Under the pieces are notes generated by a model, which saw only the letters and a list, made by a program, of their open reading frames with translations, made no database searches and had not been told where the DNA came from. Positions 29,832-37,845 of a stretch of 41,221 nt of DNA are shown piece by piece (positions within the stretch are counted from its first letter, which is position 1; every line of letters begins with the position of its first letter). The position numbers and the translations under genes are program-made. Origin of the DNA: a virus; the IMG/VR virus record IMGVR_UViG_3300046533_001474, positions 1 through 41,221 of that record, one strand, 5' to 3'.

Positions 29832-30260
29832 TTAGAGCTTGAAGATCTTGTTGGCGCCGGTGTCGGGCTGGATCGTCACGTCCAGGCCGGTGTCGAACCG
29901 GGCGGGGAGGATCGACGCGGTGTCGTCGGCGAGGATCAACAGGCTCGTGTTAGACGCGCCCGAGTCGTGGAAGAGCATCAGGTAGACGCCGGTGGCTGCG
30001 TTCGACACGCCGGCCATCACCGCGATCCCACCATCACAGACTCCCGCTCCGCTCACGGCCTTCGACCCGACATACGACGAGACGGCGATGATCTGCGCGT
30101 TCGGGACATCGCTCTTGAACACCGGCGTCGTGAGGCCGAAGCCGCCCCAGGATCCGACGAGCATCCACTTCGCTGTCGCACCAAGCCAGCCCTGGCTCGC
30201 GCCGGCGATCGAGCCGAGCGCGAACGCTGCACGGCCGCTGTCGAACATGCTGTTGGCCAC
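29832..30260 (-). CDS. Phage structural protein of the GANKIFKL-ending type
   Basis: 142 aa, GTG at 30260 with AAGGAG five bases upstream. It starts MANSMFDSGRAAFALGS and ends TIQPDTGANKIFKL. Gly/Ser/Ala-rich beta strands (SYVGSKAVSGAGVCDG, TGVYLMLFHDSGASNTSLLI) lie between. This ending recurs in small phage virion proteins near head or fibre genes; the role is unknown to me. Confidence 0.75.
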   Translation of the reverse strand: MANSMFDSGRAAFALGSIAGASQGWLGATAKWMLVGSWGGFGLTTPVFKSDVPNAQIIAVSSYVGSKAVSGAGVCDGGIAVMAGVSNAATGVYLMLFHDSGASNTSLLILADDTASILPARFDTGLDVTIQPDTGANKIFKL

Positions 30261-30262
30261 GG

Positions 30263-31732
30263 CTACTCCTTCTCGATCGTCGGTGCGGGCGGCGGGCTCG
30301 CGTTCGGATCCGGAGGGGCAGGCGGCGGGGGCATGGCGAGGTCGTTGTTCGCGTCCTCGGCGGCCTGCGTGCCTTCGTCCTCGTCGGGGGCGTCGACGAC
30401 TTCGCGGGCCCACTTCCGGAACCCCTGGTCCGGGATCATGGCCCCGGAGGAGACGAGCTGGCTGATCGCGACCGCGAACTCCGCGAGGTTCCGCTCCTGC
30501 ACGCCGCTGGCCTGCAACGTCGGGTACTCGGTGACGGTGTAGTTCAGGTCGACGAGGCGCACGATCACCTGCTGGAACGCCTGCTCCAAGTACGTCGCGA
30601 CCGCTTGGAGGGCGGCGAACCAGACGACGGACTGGATGTCGCCGGTCGCGCGCGCCCCGACCGACGCGTGGCCCAATTCGCTGAACCGGGCGAGGACGGC
30701 GGCTTTGATCTCGGCGCGATGGTAGTTCTTCGCGTCGGTGAAGTTCGGGGCGCTGCCGGTCATGCCGAGCACCTCGAACAGATACCCGTCCGTCGACGAG
30801 GTCGCCTTCGGGCCCGGGCTGACGATGTAGGTGAACTCGCCAGCGCGCACCTCGCTCAGGATCGTCTCCAGCGCGTCCTGGATCGCCGTGTCCTCGCGCG
30901 CTGAGTCGGGCGGGTAGGCGATCGGGATCCCGACGCCCCACCGCTCCAACGCGATCCCCTCGATCTTCTCGATCAGCTCCTTGAACAGCCAAGGCTTACG
31001 TGCGGGCCTGAGGATCGACTGGCCGGTGAACTCGTCGCCGCGCCGCCGGTTCGTCAACACGAGGAGCCGAAGCAGCCCGTCCTGCTCGACCGGGATCAGG
31101 ATCCGCTGGAACCCTCCGCCGCCGGCCCCGTCGTCTTTGAACACCTGCTGCTCGATGCTCTCCAGCACACCCCCCGACGCGTTCCACTTCCAGATCGTCT
31201 CCGGCAAACGGCGCGCGAGCCGCGTCAACGCGAGGAACTGCCGCGACGGGACGGTGACGGGCTCATTGGATTCGGGGTCGGTGTAGGTGAGCTCGTCCTC
31301 GACGATCTGATAGACCGGCTCGAACACGGCGTGCCCGTCGGTCAGGTACTCGAGGGCCTCCTCGACGAGCTCGATCCACGGCTGGTTCATCCAGTCGAAC
31401 AGGAGCCGCCGCGCGAACTCAGCTACCTCGAGGTCGACGGGGTCGCTGGTGGCAGGGTCGATCTCCCATCCGGCGTTCTTGACGGGAGCGATGATGTGGT
31501 CGACAGCCTCACGGACGGAAGCGTCGCTGCGCATCATCCGCTGCCACGTCTTGAGGGCTTCGCGGCCGCGAAGCTGGTGGTCGTAGTCGGACTGCTGCAG
31601 GAACCCGCTCAGGTTCAGGGTGCCGCTGGCGCCGATCTCGGCGGGGGCTCCGCGCTGCGGCCCGTGCGGCTGAACCTCTGGTTCGGCTGCGGCCTTGGCG
31701 CGGCGGCGTAGCTCGAGCGGGCCGATCTTCAT
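30263..31732 (-). CDS. Portal protein (DUF935/Mu gp29-like)
   Basis: 489 aa, ATG at 31732 with GGGAGG six bases upstream. It has ALKTWQRMMRSDASVREAVD near residue 55, NAGWEIDPATSD near 82, a hub of helices (IEKIEGIALERWGVGIPIAY) and a C-terminal Pro-rich tail. The pattern (DxxVrAavdhri..., wei.P, FqR.l.. in the middle) is that of DUF935 portals. It forms the ring through which DNA enters and leaves the head. It follows the large terminase directly. Confidence 0.9.
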   Translation of the reverse strand: MKIGPLELRRRAKAAAEPEVQPHGPQRGAPAEIGASGTLNLSGFLQQSDYDHQLRGREALKTWQRMMRSDASVREAVDHIIAPVKNAGWEIDPATSDPVDLEVAEFARRLLFDWMNQPWIELVEEALEYLTDGHAVFEPVYQIVEDELTYTDPESNEPVTVPSRQFLALTRLARRLPETIWKWNASGGVLESIEQQVFKDDGAGGGGFQRILIPVEQDGLLRLLVLTNRRRGDEFTGQSILRPARKPWLFKELIEKIEGIALERWGVGIPIAYPPDSAREDTAIQDALETILSEVRAGEFTYIVSPGPKATSSTDGYLFEVLGMTGSAPNFTDAKNYHRAEIKAAVLARFSELGHASVGARATGDIQSVVWFAALQAVATYLEQAFQQVIVRLVDLNYTVTEYPTLQASGVQERNLAEFAVAISQLVSSGAMIPDQGFRKWAREVVDAPDEDEGTQAAEDANNDLAMPPPPAPPDPNASPPPAPTIEKE

Positions 31733-31752
31733 GAACGACCTCCCGGCTCGGT

Positions 31753-33354
31753 CTAGAACGTGCGGTCTTGGAGGCCGGCGGACACCATCCTCGGACGCTC
31801 TCGGTGAACCAGCGGCCCAACACCCGACGAGCCTCGGCCGCGCGCCCAGTTCAGCAGCTGCGTCTCCGCGTCGACCTGGTCGTCATGCGCACCGTTCGGG
31901 AAACCCGCGTGCTCGTCGACGAAGTCCTGCACCCACAACGGCGTCCTCGCCGTATCCGGTCCCGACATGTCGGCGGCCATCCAGCCGGGCAGGAACACCT
32001 GGTGCGCCTCCACCTGCGGCGACGCGGCATGCGCCCGCTGCGTCTTATCCCCCCTGGCGGTGATCGATACGAGCCCGCCGATCTCGCCCCGCATCTCCGC
32101 GAGGATGTCCACGCCGAGCGCGCTCTTCTCCACGAGGACGTGGATCGGCAACCGGCCGTAACGCTCAACCGTCCACTCGTTCAACAGTTTCACCTGCAGC
32201 TTCAGCTCGGCGAGGCCACCACGAAACCGGACGCTGCGGAGCAGGTACCGGTAGGCGCCGAACAGTCCCCACACCTGGCCGACGTGGTAGTCCGACGTCT
32301 GCTTGTCCTTGAACGCCGTGTCCCACGACTGCCCGACCGCCGTGAACACCGGCATCGGCCCATTCGGGTCGTAGAACCGCCAATCCGCCCGCTTGAACAG
32401 GCCGCCCTCCAACGGCGCCGGCCGCTGCTGCAGCTGCCCCGCCGCACCGTAGGAGCCGAGGTCGTTCTTCAGCGTGTCGAGCTCGTCCCGGCCGAAGTGC
32501 GCTGGCCACAGCAGCTCCCCTGCCTCCGAGCGCCGGTCGTCGGGCCACACGAACGGATGGGAGGGCTCGAACTCGGCCGGCAGGCACAGGTGCTCCCAGC
32601 CGCTCTTCTCGAGGAGGTGCCCGGTCAGGTCGTTCTCGTGGACACGCTGCATCACCACGACCTCGGCACCCGTCTTCGGATCGTTGAACCGCGTCGAGAT
32701 CGTCTGGTCGTGCCAGTCGAGGACGCCGGTGCGGATCAGGTCGGACTCGACCTCGCGGACTTTGTGCGGGTCGTCGATCACGACCCGGTCGCCGCCCTCA
32801 CCAGTCGCCGACCCACCGACCGACGTTGAGATGCGGTAGCCGGTCCGGTCGTTCTCGAACCTCGTCTTCTCGTTCTGGTCCGACGTCAGCCGCCACGGCT
32901 CACCGGGAAGGTGGGCGAGGACACGTTGGTACACCGGACTGTCGATCACCCGCCGGCACTTCATCGAGTCCCTCGTCGACAACTGCTGCGCATAGCTCGC
33001 GAACAGCCACCGCAGCTCGGGCCGCTCGAGCCACTCCCAGCACGGCCAGAACACGCTCACGGTCAGGCTCTTCATGTGCCTCGGCGGGATGTTCACGATC
33101 AGACGTCTGATCTCACCCCTCGACACGGCCTCGAGGTGCTCGCTGACAGCGTCGATATGCCAGTTCGGGATGTACCGGGTCGCCGGTTCGACGACGGGCC
33201 AGGCGAGCGCTATGAAGTCACGGAGCCTGCGGCGTGCAGCCTCAGCGTCTAGCTGCTCAAGCGACGGCAGCGATCTCGGAGCGGCGGGCCTTCGCGACGA
33301 GCTCGCGGAGCTGGTCGAGCTCCGTGTCGGTGAGCTTCGAGATGTCGAGGCCAT
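31753..33354 (-). CDS. Terminase large subunit
   Basis: 533 aa. The only standard start upstream of the conserved part is the ATG at 33354, which overlaps the small subunit by 98 bases; a CTG at 33270 is possible because recognisable sequence begins near residue 29 (LPSLEQLDAEAARRRLRDFI). The ATPase has a Walker A-like NIPPRHMKS (88-96), a Walker B VVIDD (191-195) and a QRVHENDL coupling region; the nuclease half has WDTAF (D345) and HDDQVDAE (490-497). It cuts concatemers and powers DNA packaging. It is followed by the portal. Confidence 0.93.
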   Translation of the reverse strand: MASTSRSSPTRSSTSSASSSRRPAAPRSLPSLEQLDAEAARRRLRDFIALAWPVVEPATRYIPNWHIDAVSEHLEAVSRGEIRRLIVNIPPRHMKSLTVSVFWPCWEWLERPELRWLFASYAQQLSTRDSMKCRRVIDSPVYQRVLAHLPGEPWRLTSDQNEKTRFENDRTGYRISTSVGGSATGEGGDRVVIDDPHKVREVESDLIRTGVLDWHDQTISTRFNDPKTGAEVVVMQRVHENDLTGHLLEKSGWEHLCLPAEFEPSHPFVWPDDRRSEAGELLWPAHFGRDELDTLKNDLGSYGAAGQLQQRPAPLEGGLFKRADWRFYDPNGPMPVFTAVGQSWDTAFKDKQTSDYHVGQVWGLFGAYRYLLRSVRFRGGLAELKLQVKLLNEWTVERYGRLPIHVLVEKSALGVDILAEMRGEIGGLVSITARGDKTQRAHAASPQVEAHQVFLPGWMAADMSGPDTARTPLWVQDFVDEHAGFPNGAHDDQVDAETQLLNWARGRGSSGVGPLVHRERPRMVSAGLQDRTF

Positions 33355-33730
33355 GCGTCACCTCGGGGATCGCAGGAGTCTCGGGCTGCCTCGACCTCGC
33401 GTACACCTCGCGGAACTCGGTGAGGCGGCTGTTCGCCATCGCGAGCAGCAGCGTGTCGCTGTATCTACGGATCTGGCCGACGACCTTGCCCTGGTAGTAG
33501 ACCGGCTCCTCGACGCCTTCGACGCCGCGGCGCCTGATCTCTTCACGGATCGCGTCGTTGCCCTCCTCGAGCGCATCGGCCCATCCGTGGCGGAACACGG
33601 GGTCTCTGTCCTTGAGCCGGTAGAAGGTGCCGCGGTCGTGGCCAGCGATCTCGGCGGCGTGGCTGACGCTCAGCCCGCCGGCGAGCTGCTCAAGGAAAGC
33701 GTCCTTCGCGGCCTTCGTCATGCGAGCCAT
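33257..33730 (-). CDS. Terminase small subunit
   Basis: 157 aa. I use the ATG at 33730, with AGGGGG before it, instead of more upstream starts. An N-terminal helix-turn-helix (LEQLAGGLSVSHAAEIAGHD near 13-32) and YSDTLLLAMANSRLTEFREV match small terminase proteins, which bind the packaging site and bring in the large subunit. It ends with a helical tail (TDTELDQLRELVAKARR). Confidence 0.85.
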   Translation of the reverse strand: MARMTKAAKDAFLEQLAGGLSVSHAAEIAGHDRGTFYRLKDRDPVFRHGWADALEEGNDAIREEIRRRGVEGVEEPVYYQGKVVGQIRRYSDTLLLAMANSRLTEFREVYARSRQPETPAIPEVTHGLDISKLTDTELDQLRELVAKARRSEIAAVA

Positions 33731-33858
33731 CCTGAACCCCCTGTTTGGCTCAACCATGCGGGCACCGCCTACATGGGAGCGTACTGTTCCCAGAGCGCTC
33801 GGCTCTCGGTGGACACCCGGAGCCTCGCCGGGGAGTGTGCCGAGACGATCGGACGGTG
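33731..33858. other. 128-base gap before the terminase operon
   Basis: No gene is seen. On the - strand TTGACA (33862-33857) is followed after 17 bases by CACACT (33839-33834), a poor -10, so the region may hold a weak late promoter. Gaps next to the small terminase often carry the packaging start site (cos or pac), but no specific signal can be picked out. Confidence 0.35.
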
Positions 33859-34086
33859 TCAAGAACGGAGCGGCAACACGACTGTGCGGCCCCCCTCAAC
33901 GAACCCACCCGAGTGGTAGGCGAACGGCAGGGTCTGCTCCCGGGTTTCCATCCGACACGACTTGGCGACGATCTCCCATAGATCACGCTGCGGAACGTCA
34001 ACGCCAAGCTGCCGGAGTTCGGTCTCGACCAGGTGGAGCAGATCAAAGAAGTCGAACTCGAATGGGTCGTCAGCCCTGGCTCTCAC
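33859..34086 (-). CDS. 75-aa protein of the replication/packaging border
   Basis: GTG at 34086 overlaps the stop of the zinc-finger/HTH gene (GTGA). It has an acidic N-terminus (DDPFEFDFFDLLHLVETEL), a middle helix and a beta-like end (GGFVEGGRTVVLPLRS). No family recognised. It is the last gene before the terminase unit. Confidence 0.65.
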   Translation of the reverse strand: MRARADDPFEFDFFDLLHLVETELRQLGVDVPQRDLWEIVAKSCRMETREQTLPFAYHSGGFVEGGRTVVLPLRS

Positions 34087-34943
34087 GCCCCCTCCCTGCT
34101 CCTGTCGAGAACCCTCGTGACCGTCGACCGCTTCATCCCCATCTGCTCCGCGATCTGCCGAACTGACCGGCCGTTCCCCACCAGCCGCTTGACCTCCCGG
34201 TCCCTGTCCTCACGCCGAGCAGGATCACCCCAGCGGCCATGACCAGCAGCCCGCCGCCGCCGCTCCGCATGCACAGCCTCCAGCTCCACCGCACGGCGGC
34301 GCGCCCACCCCGGCGCCCGCCACCCCGGCTCCAGCAGCCCATCCAGGCGTAGCACACCACGGACGACGAGCTGCCGCATCGGCAACACCAGCGCCTCAGC
34401 GGGCTGCAACTCGAGGATCAACGAGTACCAGACCAGGAAGTGCTCGGCAGGCTCGACCAGGTGAAGGTCGTCGAGCGCGACGAGCAGCATCGTCTCCGCC
34501 TCACCGCGACCCCCGGCCGCCTCCTCAGCACGGTCGCCGAGCACGACCGCCATGTCTTCAGCAGCCCATAGCACCAGTTCCCCCACGCCCTTGCAGAGCC
34601 GGCACAGATGCCCGTTCGGATACGACCCCACGCCCGAGCACTCCAGGCACATGATCCGCCTCGCCGGCGCCAGATGCTCGTTCTCCACCGTCGACACCGG
34701 CGAAAGAGTCAGATCATAGGGGTCGACGTACCAGCCGCCCTGACCCTGGCAGTACCGGTGATCGCACTTCACCGGCCGCTGCTTCCACACCAGCACCCGG
34801 TCGCCCTTGCACTTCGGGCACGTCGTCCACACCGACGGGGCCCTGGCGGCCCGGCTGTGCTCATGCCACGAGCTCGCCGGCGGCGGTCGGAGCTGGTCGC
34901 CGATCGCGGCCAGCATGACGGTGATGTGCGTTAGGCGGCTCAC
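34083..34943 (-). CDS. DnaJ-type zinc finger fused to a C-terminal HTH
   Basis: 286 aa, GTG at 34943 overlapping the upstream stop (GTGA). Four Cys pairs typical of the DnaJ central zinc domain are seen: CPKCKGD (42), CDHRYCQGQGG (60), CLECSGVG (99) and CRLCKGVGE (114). There is no J domain. A helical middle part follows, and residues about 249-286 form a resolvase-like helix-turn-helix (REVKRLVGNGRSVRQIAEQM, then KRSTVTRVLDRS). It lies after the replication initiator gene, which suggests a DNA-binding, possibly replication-linked role. No exact function is known to me. Confidence 0.8.
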   Translation of the reverse strand: MSRLTHITVMLAAIGDQLRPPPASSWHEHSRAARAPSVWTTCPKCKGDRVLVWKQRPVKCDHRYCQGQGGWYVDPYDLTLSPVSTVENEHLAPARRIMCLECSGVGSYPNGHLCRLCKGVGELVLWAAEDMAVVLGDRAEEAAGGRGEAETMLLVALDDLHLVEPAEHFLVWYSLILELQPAEALVLPMRQLVVRGVLRLDGLLEPGWRAPGWARRRAVELEAVHAERRRRAAGHGRWGDPARREDRDREVKRLVGNGRSVRQIAEQMGMKRSTVTRVLDRSREGA

Positions 34944-35686
34944 GATCGGGCTCCTTCCTTTTCGCTGTCGTCGCCCGCCGCGGCCGTCCGGGCGTCGTGT
35001 TCGGCTTGGAGGGCGGCGATGGTGTAGGCGGCGCGGTTGGTTGGTCGGGGTCGTCGTTGGTCGAGTGATTCGGTGACTTTGGCGAGGCTGTTGTCGGGGA
35101 GTTTGTTGGCGAGGGTGCGGAGGATGTGTTCGGTGCCGGGGTCGGCGTGGTTGCCGATGAGGATGAGGAGTTTGGTTATGAGGTATTCGTTGGCAGGCTC
35201 TTCTGCGTGCGCGCCGTTTGTGGGTCCAGTAAGGGCCTGCCTTTTAATTTCACCTTCTCCTCTTAGCTCTTGGGGTTGGGGACGGGGAACGGCCGCGCTG
35301 GCACGCGCGCGAGGAGCCGTTCGCGTCACGGCTGCGTCACGGTCGGCCGTCACGGTGTCGTTACGGTGTTCGTCACGGGTGGTGTCACGGTCTCTGTAAC
35401 GCTTCGCTCTGGCTGCTGCGGTGGGGTCTTTGGGGTTGTATTCGTCCCAGTCATGCACTTTCCAGCCATCTTCTGCTTCGTCGAGAAGGCGAACTTGGAC
35501 GAGTTTGGCGAGTAGTTTCGGTGTCGCGGAAGCAACGGCGGATCGAACGCCGCGAGTGACGTGTCCGGATGTTCTGTAGCGCGCGCAGTAGGTGAGGATT
35601 TCGAGCCAGGCCCAGCGTTCGGGAATTGTTAGGAGCACCATTTTCGGGTGTTGTGGGAACCCGTCGTCGAGGCGGAGCCAGGGCAC
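34940..35686 (-). CDS. Replication initiator-like protein
   Basis: 248 aa, GTG at 35686 with AGGAGG nine bases upstream. Residues 1-90 look like the winged-helix N-terminal domain of phage replisome organisers (MPWLRLDDGFPQHPKMVLL, AWLEILTYCARYRTSGHVT, LLDEAEDGWKVHDWDEYNP). A charged low-complexity linker (about 90-150) contains the iteron-like DNA, and a helical C-terminal domain (ITKLLILIGNHADPGTEHIL) follows. Such proteins bind the phage origin and recruit a helicase. The family call is by pattern, not by search. Confidence 0.75.
   Translation of the reverse strand: MPWLRLDDGFPQHPKMVLLTIPERWAWLEILTYCARYRTSGHVTRGVRSAVASATPKLLAKLVQVRLLDEAEDGWKVHDWDEYNPKDPTAAARAKRYRDRDTTRDEHRNDTVTADRDAAVTRTAPRARASAAVPRPQPQELRGEGEIKRQALTGPTNGAHAEEPANEYLITKLLILIGNHADPGTEHILRTLANKLPDNSLAKVTESLDQRRPRPTNRAAYTIAALQAEHDARTAAAGDDSEKEGARS
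35236..35275. other. AT-rich stretch beside the iteron array
   Basis: CCTTTTAATTTCACC near 35240-35254, followed by a pyrimidine-rich run, is clearly AT-richer than the surrounding DNA and lies about 50 bases from the iterons. It is a candidate unwinding element of a replication origin. It is inside the initiator coding sequence. Confidence 0.45.
35324..35391. repeat. Iteron-like direct repeats, candidate replication origin
   Basis: Nine-base copies of CGTCACGGT or close variants start at 35324, 35335, 35348, 35359, 35371 and 35383, with a weaker one at 35395. Spacings are 11, 13, 11, 12, 12 and 12 bases, about one helix turn. Because 11 and 13 are not multiples of three, the array is not explained by a repeated peptide. 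Location inside the replication gene recalls the Lambda origin in gene O. Confidence 0.7.
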
Positions 35687-35688
35687 GG

Positions 35689-35880
35689 TTAGGAGCCTCC
35701 TGGCGTGTGTCCGTTAGCGGTCGCCGCCCGCGCGGCTCGGGCGCGGGCGGCGACGTTGGTGGCTGTCCGGTCGACGTAGGATTCGAGCCAGCGCTCCCCG
35801 TCCTGGGCGTAGCTGGCGTCGAGTTGGGCGCGCGTTGCCGGGTCGGGTGCTGGGCGGGGCTCGGGAGCAGGGCGGTGCAT
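35689..35880 (-). CDS. 63-aa protein upstream of the replication gene
   Basis: ATG at 35880, four bases after the stop of the 327-aa gene. The start is Pro-rich (MHRPAPEPRPAPDPATR), followed by a helix (AQLDASYAQDGERWLESYVD) and an Ala/Arg-rich tail. No known family. It is probably translated by coupling with the preceding gene. Confidence 0.6.
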   Translation of the reverse strand: MHRPAPEPRPAPDPATRAQLDASYAQDGERWLESYVDRTATNVAARARAARAATANGHTPGGS

Positions 35881-35884
35881 GCCT

Positions 35885-36868
35885 TTACGCTGCTTCGCCG
35901 GCGGGGAGGTAGATGGTGTTGATTTTGATGCGGCGTGTGGCGACGATGACGTCGAGGTCGCCGTCGCGGTTGGTGTTGCCTTTCCCTGCGTAGCCGGCGC
36001 AGACGCCTTCGATTTGGAGGGTGACGTCGTGGCCGAGGGTGAGTTTGCGGAAGAGCTTGACGTCGGCGGGGTCGCTGCGGTCGAGCATGATCTGGCCGGT
36101 GAACGCGAACGCGATTCTGTCGACGGGTTGGCCGTCGACGCGGGGTAGTTGGAGTTCCTCGGTTTCGTAGTCGATGGGGTCGATGAGGGCGGTCTGGCCG
36201 GTCGAGTCGACGATCGGATCCTCGGGCTGCTCTTCCTGTTCTGCTCCCTCATCCTGAGGCGCTGGATCGGGAAGTTCCTCCTCGACGGCCGCGAGCGCGG
36301 CGTGTTTCTCGTCGATCACGGCGCCGTTGCTGTCGCGGATGCGGAGGATCGCGCCGCCGCGGCACCGCATGCTGGCGAAGAGCTCGCGTGACTGCGCGAG
36401 CGTCTTGCCCTGGTGCTCGACCTTTGTGGGCGCATTGGGTGGGATGCGTTCGATCTGGTAGGTGAGCGTGGGCTCGGGGTTGTTCTTCTGTGCGTCGATC
36501 GCGGCGAGCTCGTCTTCGCTGAGCGTCAGCGGTGGCGTCGCCGGCGACGCGGGAGTGGGGTCGTCGATCTCCTGGCCCTGTGCCATAGCGATGCTCTCCT
36601 CCGCGTAAGCGCGCTCCTCGGCGTCGATGATCTGCTCGAGCGCGGGGGGCTCCTGGTTGGCGGGCCGGAACGAGAGGTCGCCTTGGAGGAATCCGCGTTC
36701 GACGCAGGTCTGGGCGAACTCGAGGGCGTGGTCAAGGCTGGGGAGGGTTTTGAGGTCGTCGGCTGGTTCGCCGTCTGCGGGCTGGTAGCGGACGGTTACG
36801 GCTCCGCCCTTGTAGTCGGCGGGTGGGGGCCCGATATGGAGCCGTTCGTGGGTGGCGGTCTCGGACAC
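35885..36868 (-). CDS. 327-aa phage protein, unknown function
   Basis: GTG at 36868 with GGAGG four bases upstream. An N-terminal domain (about 1-75) has AVTVRYQPADGEPADDLKTL; a disordered acidic/Pro middle (about 85-240, e.g. EEELPDPAPQDEGAEQEEQP) contains a folded part with GGAILRIRDSNGAVI; and the C-terminal 90 residues are beta-rich (RIAFAFTGQIMLDRSDPAD, LTLGHDVTLQIEGVCAGYAG, VIVATRRIKIN). That last domain resembles a small binding module repeated in actinophage DNA-metabolism regions. Between RusA and the replication gene, it is probably DNA-metabolism related. Confidence 0.65.
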   Translation of the reverse strand: MSETATHERLHIGPPPADYKGGAVTVRYQPADGEPADDLKTLPSLDHALEFAQTCVERGFLQGDLSFRPANQEPPALEQIIDAEERAYAEESIAMAQGQEIDDPTPASPATPPLTLSEDELAAIDAQKNNPEPTLTYQIERIPPNAPTKVEHQGKTLAQSRELFASMRCRGGAILRIRDSNGAVIDEKHAALAAVEEELPDPAPQDEGAEQEEQPEDPIVDSTGQTALIDPIDYETEELQLPRVDGQPVDRIAFAFTGQIMLDRSDPADVKLFRKLTLGHDVTLQIEGVCAGYAGKGNTNRDGDLDVIVATRRIKINTIYLPAGEAA

Positions 36869-36889
36869 GTGTCCTCCGTTCTGCCGCTG

Positions 36890-37342
36890 CTAGGCGGCGT
36901 CGAGTGCTTGCTGGTCGCCGTCGGCGAGCGGGATGACGGTGATCTCGGTGTGTTCGCGGTCGCCCCAGACCTTCGCGTTCCACCCGTCTACGATCAGGCT
37001 GTCGTTGCGGTAGAGGACGCCCTCGAGGGCGTCGTGGATGCCGCGGGCGATCTTCCCGGTGTCGGGGGGGCCGACCGGGTACGGGGTCGCGCGACCCTTC
37101 TTGTTGAGCTGCCCGTTCGTGCGGTAGTGGCTCTTCGGGCGGATCCTGGTCTCGGTGATGTTCACGACGAGAGGCTGGTCGAGGAGCGGCCCGGTGTACG
37201 CGTCGAGGGCCGCGGCGGCGACCTGGTTCTTCCACGGTTTCGCGTTCTTGTTCGCGTCGACGACCTGCGCGCGGCCCCCTTGGACGAACGCGCGCTTCGA
37301 CCCGGCGGGGGCTGCTTTCCCGTGGACGACGAACCGGATCAC
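36890..37342 (-). CDS. rusA: RusA-family Holliday junction resolvase
   Basis: 150 aa, GTG at 37342 overlapping the upstream stop (GTGA), followed by MIRFVVHGKAAPAGSKRAF, the usual RusA start. The catalytic part has GPPDTGKIARGIHDALEGVL (D94, K97, D104) and YRNDSLIVDGWNAKVWG (D114, K124). RusA proteins cleave four-way junctions that form in phage recombination and before packaging. The N in RND, where many have D-D, is a small deviation. Confidence 0.87.
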   Translation of the reverse strand: MIRFVVHGKAAPAGSKRAFVQGGRAQVVDANKNAKPWKNQVAAAALDAYTGPLLDQPLVVNITETRIRPKSHYRTNGQLNKKGRATPYPVGPPDTGKIARGIHDALEGVLYRNDSLIVDGWNAKVWGDREHTEITVIPLADGDQQALDAA

Positions 37343-37528
37343 CTGGTGTCCTTGCGTCCGCATGAGGGGCACCCGAGCCGCCAGTTGGTGGTGGCGCAGA
37401 CGCTGCACGCAGGGGCGCTAGGCGCGCGCACCGGTGGCTCCGCTGCCCTGTCGGTCGGGGGGGGGGCTCGAGGTCGGGAACCCTGAGCCGATCCAGGTAC
37501 CGTCGACCCATTTCCCGGTCTGTCCCAT
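37339..37528 (-). CDS. Zinc-ribbon protein interrupted by a frameshift at a C10 run
   Basis: As written there are two overlapping reading frames: one of 36 aa from the ATG at 37528 (MGQTGKWVDGTWIGSGF, stop TAG at 37418-37420) and one ending at the TGA at 37339-37341 that carries CSVC and CPSC, eight residues apart. Removing one base from the run of ten C (10 G at 37457-37466 on +) joins them to a 62-aa protein ending with the zinc knuckle and coupled at both ends (TGATG at its start, GTGA with rusA). A sequencing error, an assembly error or a phase-variable tract would explain it. Confidence 0.65.
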
Positions 37529-37845
37529 CAGAACGGGATCTCCGTGGTCGCAGGGTCATAGCCGCTCCGGCTCGGACCGGTGGCCTCGTACAGCGTCGTC
37601 CCCGTGCCGCGCCGGCGTCGCGCGACGCCCTTCTTCACGAGCGCTTCGAGGATCGATCGGCCGTCCCTGTCGAGTTGGCACCGGTCGTCGCACACATGGC
37701 CGCCGCGGTGCTCGTGGTACACGCGGCCCGCGCTGGCGGCGTTCACCTGGCCGTGCTCCTCGAGGAAGTCAGCGACGGCCTGCTGGTACTGGGTGAGCAC
37801 CACGGCGGGCTGCGGGTCGGGGAGGATCCGGAGCTGCTCCGTCAC
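37528..37845 (-). CDS. Winged-helix DNA-binding protein
   Basis: 105 aa, GTG at 37845 overlapping the sigma factor stop (GTGA). Residues about 18-90 are helix-turn-helix with wing: YQQAVADFLEEHGQVNAASA, then RSILEALVKKGVARRRRG and TTLYEAT, with CDDRC in between, a possible zinc or disulfide pair. The pattern (helix, second helix, beta hairpin) is that of small winged-helix regulators. It is coupled to the sigma factor gene, so it may regulate the same set of genes. Confidence 0.75.
   Translation of the reverse strand: MTEQLRILPDPQPAVVLTQYQQAVADFLEEHGQVNAASAGRVYHEHRGGHVCDDRCQLDRDGRSILEALVKKGVARRRRGTGTTLYEATGPSRSGYDPATTEIPF

Noticed and set aside
29274-30542. 422-codon + strand frame opposite head genes
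   Set aside because: Covers well-supported genes on the - strand and has shadow-type composition.
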